Source of the DNA: Nigrospora sphaerica
Taxonomy: Eukaryota > Ascomycota > Sordariomycetes > Amphisphaeriales > Apiosporaceae
Direction: 5' to 3'
Assembly: GCA_018287875.1 (NCBI GenBank)
Contig: JAGVVL010000017.1
Coordinates: forward strand, 2,232,001-2,296,000
Length of the DNA stretch: 64,000 nt
Part shown: positions 47,797 through 58,250 of the stretch, one piece after another
How positions within the stretch are numbered: the first letter of the stretch is position 1
Layout of the letters: each line of letters opens with the position of its first letter
Program-made: the position numbers and the translations under genes
Notes under the pieces: generated by a model
Database searches by the model: none
What the model was told of the DNA's origin: nothing
The model's input: the letters and a program-made list of their open reading frames with translations, nothing else

Positions 47797-48490
47797 AGGC
47801 CTTTCCTCCGGCCGACGCGGCGTCAAGGACTCGTATAGGCGAGAACGGAAGAAATGGAACCTGGCAGCGGGTCGAAGAAGGGATGGCGGGTCCCGGGAGG
47901 GTGGGAGAAGGAGAGCGAGAGCGAGCGTGGGTGTAGGTACGCCCGTGTTAAGGGCGTACGGATGTTCCAGTAGGTCGGCTCCGGCTCAGGAGCATACGAT
48001 GGCGACGCGGGCGGGCGGCACCCATGGTTCGCTCCCGGATGGCACCTCGCTAGTAGTAAGCTGCCTGCTTTGCATACTTACCTATCTACGCAGCTGTGTG
48101 CGTGTACCTATGAGCATACATACGCAGAAGGGGTACAACGCCATAGTGGGTTACAGCCGGGCACTTAGGATGGATCAAGGGGGGAGGGACTTTGACCCTC
48201 TCGCCCCCAATGGGGGTCGTGTCGTCTCGTGTACCTACATAGGTGACGACGATGGCGTGCTTTTGTTGGTGCTGGTTGGAGGCGCGAGACGAGGGTTGGG
48301 CTGAACCTACGCCGCTGATATTGCTGATACTGGCCGGCCTTTGGGGGCAGATGCTCTCACCGTCACCCTCACTGCATTGCCACCCGCCTGTGCTTCCCTG
48401 AATCCCCGACTTTCGCCTGCTAGTAACTCATGAACCTGGAGTAAACTGCCACCACCCGTGGGAAGTTACTCGGCTTCGTCTTTGCATCCA

Positions 48491-48492
<2 letters not shown>

Positions 48493-48521
<29 letters not shown>
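48493..48521. repeat. (AC)n dinucleotide microsatellite
   Basis: About fourteen AC units in intergenic DNA. Confidence 0.95.
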
Positions 48522-48524
<3 letters not shown>

Positions 48525-50877
48525 GCAGTGGACACGCACAATCCGTATATGCCCCGCGTGGGCTTGGGAATGGCATGAGTGGGCGAGGGATGGCATGTAC
48601 ATCGTATCACGGACCCCTCAGGATCCAGACCCATCTGGGCCAACCCTGCTTGTTACTTGGCTACCTGGGTCAGCCTGGGGCGAAAATCGCAAAGCGCCTA
48701 GTCGGGCAGGTGACTTCGCTGCTTCGTACCTTGGGTAAGGTTGCTTGGCCTCCATCCGGCCATGGACGGTGAAAAGGCTGTAACCATCGACCCACGCGCT
48801 ACGGGAGGTCCATAAAATACATTGGCATGGCACTACACCAGCGGGAACGAGATAAGTTACGTTAGTAAGGGCAACCAACAACCCGTAGGCAAGAAAAAAA
48901 CCCCGGGGAGACGCATGTCCCAGGGCGGGGGCACGGCAGAGATGGGATTCGCGCGCGCAAAGGAAAAAAACCCCCCCATCCGGGGACCCAGCCCCTACAT
49001 TAGTGGTAGCAACCTGGGTAAAGGTAACTGGCCATCGATGTCTCACTGCGAGCCCTACTGCTCCTACCCACTGCGTGTTGTACGTACCGCCCACGCGCAG
49101 GCCGCTCGAGATGTAACGTTGTAGGCCACGGACGGAATGGAAACAAGCAATGGCCAAGGTTCCGCCTGGTCGGAATAGCGTCCCGACCGGAGAACCCTGA
49201 AGGGGGGGCCGACACGAGGCGAAGTGGAAAAGATCGTCCCGTGCTGAGGCGAGCCAGCAAGCCACGGTTTCCGACGCCATGCAATCGCCTGGCCGGCTGT
49301 TGTTGTTGGGGGGGGAGTCGTTGCCTATCTATTCCGTCTTCGGCTTTGCAGCCACCACGAACACATGCTTCCATAGGTCTCCATCGATTTCATGATGCCA
49401 ATTCCTAGACGGCCTTGGACGGCCCGAGGTGGTTGACAGCCAAGGCCGTGCTTGACAGCCATCACCATTTAGGGCGCTACCATCAAGATGGATGCTAGCG
49501 ATCGGGTCCCCTACGGGCACCCGCAATCGCTTGGGGCCGGGCCCCCAGCTAGCGGGCGTTCCGCTTATCTGCATCCCACTGTTTACGCCACTGAGGTAGA
49601 TTGTAGGTAGCCTCCGAACGTCTAGGCCAGGTCGCCCGCACCGGATCCGAGGCTGTTGGCGATGCGGCCATTTGCCCCATGCCTCCCTCATTCTTCGGGG
49701 TTTCCTTCGCCGGTCGCTCTGCGTGCGCCATCCCATGCGTGCGTGGCCGCGACCAGGGCTTTTGTTACAAAGTCATGTAGGTACCGCACGGCCCGGCTGC
49801 AGCTGTGGCTACTTTACCTATACTGCAACCCAGGGCTGCCCGCCACCCGTGCATTGCCGATGGGACGGCAGAAACGAGGCGCGGGCGTCCCCGCTCGATG
49901 CGGCTCTTTTTTTGGCTGAGAAAGTGGCAGACATGTGCGTTTGTGGATGGATGGCGGGTTCGAGGCTGGAACTTCCAATGAACCTTTCCCTTGGAAGCAC
50001 ATTTTGGGGCGAAGGGCACGGTACGGTACCCGGTTAACAGGTAGTAAGGGACCTCAATAGAGAGATGTTTGGAGAGGGGCACTACATAGCTCGCTAGTAT
50101 GGATAAGGTATCAACCACCCACGGCGCAGGGCGAGGGCCGGCCTATCTCTACTATCTTGCTCATCGGAACCCTGGCGTTTCCCCGGGGTTGCTTGGCCTC
50201 TCTCTGTGTGTTTCCACGTTGCATGTGTCCCAACTCGGCGAGGTTCGATCGTCACTTGCCCTCGTCATTGGCGGCGCCTTGACGGCGTGGCTTTGGCCGA
50301 GATCTCCGGACACACCAGCACGACGTATCACCCCCCATTTTCCCCATAGGGATCTGCCCTCACGAACCAACCAGACCCGGCCGGTCATGACACATGGGCA
50401 ACCTGCCCGTGGTCTCTGGGTGGGAGAATCTGCTACAACGTTCTACCCACCCGAAAGGTTGTCCGTCCACAGCCCTGCCAGCCTGTCAGTCCAGTCGCCG
50501 GCGCGACCACCGTACCTGAGCCTTCAGACCAGTGGAGACCCGGCGCAAACCGGCCAAAACGTTCCATCTGGTCGGGGTAGCCCTGATTCGAGGCCGGGTG
50601 CCTTAGAATGATGGCGGCTTGCGCCTCCGATGATGTTATTGTGCTCTTGGAGGGGCCAAAGTGCCCCTCCGTCGCCTTGGATGAGGCCTTCTGCGATACA
50701 TAGAGCATCTCGCTGGTTTTCAAACTTGGCTGTTTTTCCATCCCGACATTCGAGCCACCCCCAACACCCTCTACTACTTTACTCGCCAGCATCTTCCCAC
50801 CTGAGTTCTCTCCATCATTGCCTGGACTGTTCCCCTAATCGCCCAAGTGAACATCGGTTTCTGCCATCGCCATCAAC

Positions 50878-52495
50878 ATGAGGCTCATCATTCGTGACGA
50901 CGCCGAAGCGGCCAGTGCTTACGTAGCCAACTACATCGTCGATCGGATCAAGCACTTCAACCCTACCCCGACACACCCTTTCGTCCTTGGCCTACCCACG
51001 GGCTCCAGTCCCCTCATCGTCTACAAGCGCCTGGTTGAGAAGTACAAAGCTGGAGAAGTGAGTCGGCGTCGACCCCCCACCCTTACACAAGGCGTATAAG
51101 AGAAGAAGACTGACGCTCATGCCCTAGATCTCGTTCGAAAATGTCGTCACCTTCAACATGGTAGGCTTCCCCGGACGCCCCTCCCCTGCCACTTACACCA
51201 CTTAACACACCCGCCCCCACAGGACGAGTACGTCGGCATCCCGCGGGATCACCCGGAAAGCTACCACTCCTTCATGTGGAAGAACTTCTTCTCCCACGTC
51301 AATGTCAAGCCCCACAACGTCCACATCCTGAATGGCAACGCGCCCAACCTCGAGGCCGAGTGCGTGCAGTACGAGGAGAAGATCAAGGCCGCCGGCGGCA
51401 TCGACCTGTTCCTCGGCGGCATCGGCGAGGACGGCCACATCGCCTTCAACGAGCCCGGCTCCAGCCTGGCGTCCCGGACCCGCGTCAAGACGCTGGCGTA
51501 CGACACCATCCTCGCCAACTCGCGCTTCTTTGACAACGACGTGGACAAGGTCCCCCGCATGGCCCTAACGGTCGGCGTCCAGACCGTGCTGGAGTCACGC
51601 GAGGTCGTCGTCATCATCCTTGGCGCCCGCAAGGCCCTCGCGCTGCAGCGGTGCATCGAGCAGGGCGTCAACCACATGTGGACGCTGTCCAGTCTGCAGC
51701 TTCACCCGCATCCCATGATTGTCGTGGACGAGGACGCCACGCTGGAACTGCAGGTCAAGACGGTGAAGGTGAGAGAAGCTGTCCCCTGTCCCCCTTCCCG
51801 CCGCCGCAGCACTCTTTAGCTGACCCACGCCGGCGTAGTACTTCAAGAGCATCGAAAAGGTCGCCAGCGAGCAGGGTTTCGAGCAGATCTTGCCCTCGGC
51901 CATCCGCACGGGGCAGACGTCGATACCCAAGACCGTCGTCGAGGAGATCACATCGCCCACCGTCATCTCCTCGCCGACCATTCTGCACCCTAAGCCCCTG
52001 ACCTCATGCCTGCTGCGCGCGAGCCCGGCCACCGAGTACCCGGTACGGTCCGTGTCACCGGACCTCGTCCCCGACCGAATGGCGGACCGGACCGGCGTGC
52101 CGGACCTGACGCAGCGCCTAACGCCGAACCCCGAGCAGTCCCACCGCCACCACCGCCAGCCGAGCGGCGAGCTCGTGCCGGACCGCATGGCCGAGCGCGT
52201 CGGCGTCCCGGAGCTGGCGGGCCGCCTGACTCCGAACCCGGAGCCGGCGCTGCGGCGGGAGCCGAGCGGCGAGCTCATCCTGGACCGCATGGCCGACCGC
52301 GTCGGCGACGCCGACGACTTCATCGGCCGCCTGACGCCCAACGCCGGCCACTACACGCTCTCGCGCCGGCCGAGCGGCGACTCGGACCTCATCCCCGACC
52401 GCATGGCCGAGCGCGTCGGCGCCCCCGAGCTGATGAACCGGCTGACGCCGAACCCGGAGCAGCAGCAGCAACGGTTCGCCCGCGTGGGGGCCTAG
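50878..52495 (+). CDS. dam1: Glucosamine-6-phosphate deaminase with four-repeat C-terminal tail
   Basis: Four exons: 50878-51057, 51128-51160, 51223-51768 and 51839-52495 (471 aa), all introns phase 0. The core (residues 1 to about 266) matches NagB even in numbering. The phosphate loop is GLPTGSSP, the catalytic base is Asp72 in DEYVG, and Asp141, His143 and Glu148 lie in [16 protein letters not shown]. It converts glucosamine-6-phosphate to fructose-6-phosphate and ammonia, the last step of the pathway. Bacterial NagB ends near residue 266. Here about 205 more residues follow, with four copies of a motif of the type [12 protein letters not shown]...RLTPNPE starting at residues 328, 364, 398 and 436. 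The tail is Pro/Arg/Glu-rich and probably disordered. Exon 2 is only 33 bp and encodes the residues just before Asp72. The start ATG has A at -3. Confidence 0.95.
52061..52462 (+). repeat. Four tandem coding repeats in the dam1 tail
   Basis: Copies start at about 52061, 52169, 52271 and 52385 (spacing 108, 102 and 114 bp). The shared protein core is (D/E)L(V/I)(P/L)DRMA(D/E)R, then G and, after about nine residues, RLTPN(P/A). All spacings are multiples of three, so the frame is kept. Copy 3 is the most diverged. Confidence 0.9.
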
Positions 52496-55400
52496 AGCAG
52501 AACAAGTACGCAAGACCAGCTTTACGCAAAATTGGCAACGGATTTGCCCGGGGGGGGGGATTCTGGCGTTAAAAGAGTGCTTGAGTTTATTTTTCTTGTC
52601 TCGATTTCTTTCCTCGGGAAATGGTTGGCAAGAGGTTGGGAGGGTTGCTACAGGTTGAGCATGTGTTAAGGAGACAGGCAACCAAGTACACTCGGCTGGC
52701 GAGCGGAGTCTGAAGGCCTAGGGCCCACAGTGCGTGCTTCGGGTTGCGGTACCGTTTGGGTTGTTAGCATCATCTGTAAAACGCGAGGACAACTTGACTA
52801 GAATATTTCCGAAGAAGCCACTCAATTGATACCCATCAAAGCGACATTCACGGATTTCGGCATCCTTTTCTCTCTCCCTCGCGTGGTTGATTTCGGTCTC
52901 CCATCCCCCTGGAAGAGACCCCCTGGTGTAACCGTAACCTGCCCCGCGTTTGCCCCGTTGTCCTCGCTCCATGGCAGTCAGCCAACATCGCCCACTGCTT
53001 CCCGGCTGTTTGGTGACACCCGAAGCAGCCGGAGTCGAAGACACCGCTCTCTTCCTGGCGGCGGCGTCTTCGTGGTCTTGGGAAGTCTCCTGGCCCGGGT
53101 CGATTCGATGGCCGGGCATTGCCGTGTGTCGTTTCCACTTGGGGGGACGGTGGAGAGGGCCTCGAGAGGGGGGAGAAAGAGGGAACTGGGATACCCAGGC
53201 CAAGGGGAGCAGGGGCAGGGTTCGTGGCGCCCAAGCGAGGCGTCGGTGGTGCTGAAGAAAACCTGACGCTCGGATGGGGTACATACCTTCGTGGAGCTAG
53301 GGTGCATGTGTTTAGTATCCACCTGGATACCATGATCCCTGGGAGGGGGAACCGCCAACAACGCAAAAAAACAAACGGTCGATGGAACCTCGCGAAGAGG
53401 GCCTCCGCGTCGTGCGATGGGGGAGGAGCTGTCCTTTCCTATCGCCCCGTATCTCGCACGGCAGCGCGTTCACCGAGCATGGTCGCGTGGCAACCACCGG
53501 GGGACCGGGCGACCGACAATACGGCTTCGTCCCGCGAAGGGCAAGCGTCGTCCGTGGGGTTGCCATGCACCGGGCGGAGCACGCACTGGATTCGGCCGGG
53601 CCCTTGCACCGCTTGAGGCAGGACGACGAGATTGGGAGAGAGAGGGAGAGATAGAGACAGGTGGTGTGGTGTCGTGTACCGTGCCTCAGCCATCCGGGCC
53701 AGCAGATATAAGCCGAATGTCTATGGGGTAGGTCGATAGAGGTAAGAGAGGAACCCGCATCTGCTACGCGCTCCCCCCAAAAGCCGATATGCAAATCGAC
53801 GGACGCTGATCCGCACGGAGACGGGAGTCCCGATGTAGTTCCTCCGCCGATGCAATACAACACCGGCATTGCCTGCAAGCCCAATTGGTGGACTGGAACG
53901 GTAGCACCCACGAATGGCACCTCAACAGCCGTGCTGGATATCCATGCATACCTCTATGGGTGATGTACCACAAGGAAAGCAAACGGGAAGCAGGTGATGA
54001 GACCGCCCATTTGCTTGATGACGGTTTGTCGTCCTGGGCGTGACGCCTCTCGTGCGCGCGCGGCAGTGCGACACTCTACGATGCAATTGGTATGCACAAG
54101 TAAAAGACACACGGGGGAATCGACAAGCGCTGGTCCATCGCATCACCACTTCCATAAACGTCCACATACTTTGCTTACGTACATGCCCTTCTGGGTACTT
54201 TACGGAATGCAGACGGGCACGCGAGTGACCAAGAACCCCTCCCCCGTCCCCATTACCTCCCCGCGCCCGAATCGACATACACATACATTGCCTGCTAGCC
54301 GGCTCTGCATGTGACGACGGCTGAGATTATCCATGGATACCTACCTGCCTACCTTCACCGGCACCTCGCGAAAACCCGACACGACCGCCGCTAATAACGA
54401 GCTTGCAGGAAAAGCCGATTCCTTCCTACGCATCGGCCCCTCGGATATCAGGTTGCAACCGCAAGCGCCCTATGGTCGCACGGGGGTGATGAGCGTCCAA
54501 TGGTTGGTGCCTCGCCTGCCGTCGTACGCATTGATTCGTCAGGCGGGCCAAGCAGGAGGACAGAGCCGGTCAGGGCAACTTGCCGATATGGGACGACCAA
54601 GGGCCAATAATGAACTGACGCCCACCCCCTCCTCCGCAAGCGCCACCACCGCGCGCAACTGGTGATCTACGACTTGTCGTCGCACGGCAGCATGAACCCC
54701 AAGATCTACCTACACCGTACCAAGGCTGCGAGGCTGCCAGACGGGTCACGACCCGGTCCGTGTCCTCAACCCACCTCCATAGATGAGGAAGCACTTACAC
54801 GTCCGAATCCTCCTTACTCTATGGGAGGCAGCACCAGTGACAAAGCCTCTCCCCCACCTGACAGTCGGGAAGCCCCCCATATGTACCGCTCAATGATGAC
54901 CCCCCTGGGCCTCCGGCTGCAACCCGACGGGTCAGCTGCCGCAAGGCATGCGGTGTGGGGTCACGGTCGACGAGATCCTTGGGTTCGGGGGCCGTCTTGT
55001 TGGCGCGGCAAGGCGGTATTCCTGCGCAAGGCCCCCTGTTACACCTGCTGCGCACTTGCCTGTTTTGTGGCGGGCTGTGTCTTCTGGTAGCGCAACGTCA
55101 TGCATCACTGTCCCTAGAAGCGGGAAATCCAGCTGCCGTTGTGTGTTGATGAAGCTTGACCCCCTCCGGGGCGCGGGCAGCGAGCGGCCTGCCATTCCGA
55201 GCAGCCCCAGCTCATCGCGATCCAGTATACCAAACCGGTATAGCAGCCCCGGGGTTACATTCGCATACACAGCTGAGAGGGGGGAAGGTTCGTCACATGA
55301 AGCCTCTGGCCAAGACGGGGCCCCTATCCTCCTGCCTGCCTGGGTGAATATCGTCGCCTTGGGGCTCCGCCGGCTCTATGGCAGCCACCCAATAGTCCCA

Positions 55401-55553
55401 TCCGAGTTTTTTTGGGGGTTGGTGTGGCTTGGAGCCAAGGGGTAAGTTATTCTACAAAAACCTTGAACACGCCACGCCCTTTGTTGTCCAAGGACCCGGC
55501 CTGTCGTCTCTGCGGTCCCTACCATAGGGCTGTTGTTTGTCACCTTCATCGAA
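52496..55553. other. 3.1 kb intergenic region
   Basis: Between dam1 and the ceramidase gene. The open frames found (for example 52718-53284 minus, 54662-55090 plus) have no recognisable domains, no convincing exon structure, and overlap in several frames. Expected to hold the ceramidase promoter. Confidence 0.55.
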
Positions 55554-58058
55554 ATGGCTCCCTCCCAGCACGCTTTCCGGGGAGGCCCGCGGGCGCCCCG
55601 GCGTACCTTGTTCGTCGTCGTGATGGCCGTGTGTTTCATGATCGTGGCCTCCTTCTTTGTATCTCACGCCAACGGTCCGGCGCCGCTCAAGTTCAACCTC
55701 CGGCGCCAAGCGCCGCCCGCGGCCGCCGGCGATAAGTACCTCCTCGGCGTTGGCAAGGCGGACATCACGGGCCCCGTGGTCGAGATCAACTTTGCCGGCT
55801 ACGCCGACCTGGCCCAGTCGGGCACCGGCCTGCGGCAGCGCATCTACTCGCGCGCCTTCATCGTGGGCGACGTCGCCAAGCCCTCGGACCGCTTCGTCTA
55901 CCTCGTCCTCGACGTCCAGGGCGGCGACACAGCCGTGCGGTACGGCATCCTCGACGGCCTGGCTGCCCTCGGCAGCGAGTACGCCGTGTACGGGCAGTCG
56001 AACCTCGCCGTGACCGGCACCCATTCCCACTCGGGCCCCGGCGCCTGGTTCAACTACCTGTTGCCTCAGGTCACCAGCCTGGGGTTTAGCCAGCAGAGCT
56101 ACCAGGCCGTTGTGGATGGCGCTGTGCTCTCCATTAAGCGAGCCCACGAGTCGCTCCAAGAGGTGCGGTGATCCTGTATAGGAGTGAATCCCCAATTTCG
56201 AAAGTGGCCTGCTGACAACCCCCACAGGGATATCTCGACATAGGTACTTCTCTTTTAACGCAGCCAGAGTTTTAGCCATGAACGGTGCTGACTTGCCGTA
56301 GGAACCGTCGACATTGCTGATGGGAATGCGGGCCGCAGCCTGTACGCCTACATGGCCAACCCTGAATCAGAGCGGGCCCGGTACTCGACGGACACGGACA
56401 AGGAGATGACGGTTCTCAAGTTCAAACGTGCCTCGGACGGCAAAAACACGGGCATCCTCACGTGGTACCCCGTCCACGGCACTTCCATGCTGGGGAACAA
56501 CACCCACGTATCCGGTGACAACAAGGGCGTCGCGGCGGTCATGTTCGAGAAGGAAATGGCCAAGGACGCTTCCGCCGCCGAAGGCTTCGTCGCCGGCTTC
56601 TCGCAGGCCAACGTCGGAGACACGACACCCAACACTCTAGGCGCGTGGTCAGTATTGGTTCCCCCCCTTCCCCGCAGCCACGGTTTCTGGCTCGCCTACA
56701 GTGATTAACGTTGCCAAGGTGCGACGATGGCTCCGGCCAGATGTGCAGTTATGAAAACAGCACCTGCGGGGACGGCAAGTCGCAGTCATGCCACGGCAGA
56801 GGGCCTCTGTTTGCCAAGCTGGACCTCGGCGTAGCCAGCTGCTACGAGATGGGCAGGCGTCAGTTTGCGGGAGCCAAGGCGGCCTATGTAAGTACCAAGA
56901 CACGGCGATTCACTACTTCGAAGACTGACCACGCACAACCTCAAGGACTCCATGGATTCGTCCGGTACGCCAGTGGTGGGTTCGACTGTCAAGTCGTTCC
57001 ATTTCTACCAGGACATGCGATATTACCAGTTCCCCCTGGAAAACGGCACCATGGTCGAGACGTGCCCGGCGGCGCTGGGGTACTCCTTCGCCGCCGGCAC
57101 GACGGATTGGCCGGGCGCCTTCGACTTTACGCAGAACGACTCGGGCACGCCGGACGCGTCGCCGGTGTGGGCCGTGGTCAAGAGCCTCCTGAGGGTGCCG
57201 ACGGCGCGGCAGAAGAAGTGCCAGCAGCCCAAGCCGGTGCTCCTCGACGTCGGCGAGATGGAGGCGCCGTACGCGTGGTCGCCCAACATCGTCGACGTGC
57301 AGGTGCTGCGCGCGGGCCAGCTCGTCATCATCGTCAGCCCGGGCGAGGCAACGACCATGGCGGGCCGGCGCTGGCGGGCGGCCGTGAGTGCGGCGGCGAC
57401 GGGAGACGTCGCCGGCGCCGCGCCCGTCGTCGTGCTCGGCGGGCCCGCCAACACGTACGCGCACTACATCGCGACGCCCGAGGAGTACGGGGTCCAGCGC
57501 TACGAGGGCGCGTCGACGCTGTTCGGCCCGTGGGCACTCAACGCCTTCATTAACCTCACCGTGAGCCACCTGGGCCACCTGGCGCCGAGCGCGACGGGCG
57601 CGCCGCCGCCGGGCCCGTCGCCGCCCGACAACCGCGGCCGCGCCCTCTCCTTCATCACGGGCGTCGTGGCCGACGCCGCGCCCATCGGCTCCCGGTTCGG
57701 CGCGTGCGCGGCGCAGCCCGCGGCCGCCTACGCGCGCGGCGCCGTCGTCAACGCCACCTTCGTCGGCGCCAACCCGCGCAACAACCTGCGGCTCGAGGAG
57801 ACCTTTGCCGCCGTCGAGCGGCAGGTCGAGGGCGGCGGCTGGGTCCGCGTCCGCGACGACAGCGACTGGGACCTCGTGTACACGTGGACGCGCACCAACT
57901 TCGTCCTCGGCTACAGCGACGTCGTCCTCAGCTGGGAGACGGGCCTCGGCGCCGAGCCCGGCACCTACCGCCTCCGCTACTACGGCGACGCCAAGGCGCT
58001 GCTCGGGGGCGCCATCACGGCCTTTGAGGGCGCGAGCAACCCCTTTACGCTCACGTAG
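55554..58058 (+). CDS. Neutral/alkaline ceramidase
   Basis: Five exons: 55554-56162, 56228-56243, 56302-56647, 56719-56887 and 56946-58058 (750 aa). Exon 2 is a 16-bp microexon needed to restore the GYLDIGTVDI sequence. The enzyme hydrolyses ceramide to sphingosine and fatty acid. A hydrophobic stretch at about residues 17-38 acts as signal peptide or anchor, so it is secreted or lumen-facing. Family landmarks are LLGVGKADITGPVVE, the YADLAQSGTGLRQRIYSRAF block, the zinc-binding THSHSGPG and HGTSMLGNN segments, NVGDTTPN (residues 312-319), WCDDGSG, CHGRGP and a C-terminal beta domain. The family nucleophile is Ser in GDxSPN; here the codon reads Thr317. Length is normal for the family. No frameshift or stop interrupts it. 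Confidence 0.94.
56228..56243 (+). other. 16-bp microexon of the ceramidase gene
   Basis: Flanked by cccacag on the left and gtactt on the right, it encodes GYLDI plus one base. Without it the frame between exon 1 and exon 3 is lost. Confidence 0.8.
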
Positions 58059-58250
58059 GGGTAAACTCGCGATACGGCGGCGTAGTGTAGCGTTTGGTGG
58101 TATCTCTACCTAATTTGAAGGGTTCTGTAGTGTAATCAATCTACGACTAGATATTCCTAATCGTGGGAAAGTACTCCCAAGGCATGCTGCTGCTACTCTA
58201 CATTGCGAAACCCTCCCTTTTTTACCCCACCCAACGTGCCGGGTTCGCCA

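Larger units (their letters stand above)
47594..50877. other. Divergent hxk3-dam1 intergenic region, 3.3 kb
   Basis: Should contain the promoters of hxk3 and dam1. It includes a run of 17 G (47780-47796) and an (AC)n repeat at 48493-48521. A minus-strand frame of 220 codons (48618-49280) has no recognisable features and is not called. No transporter gene is present. Confidence 0.55.

Noticed and set aside
48618..49280. 220-codon minus-strand open frame with some hydrophobic stretches
   Set aside because: Considered as a transporter fragment because ngt1 is missing, but it has no regular membrane helices or transporter motifs.
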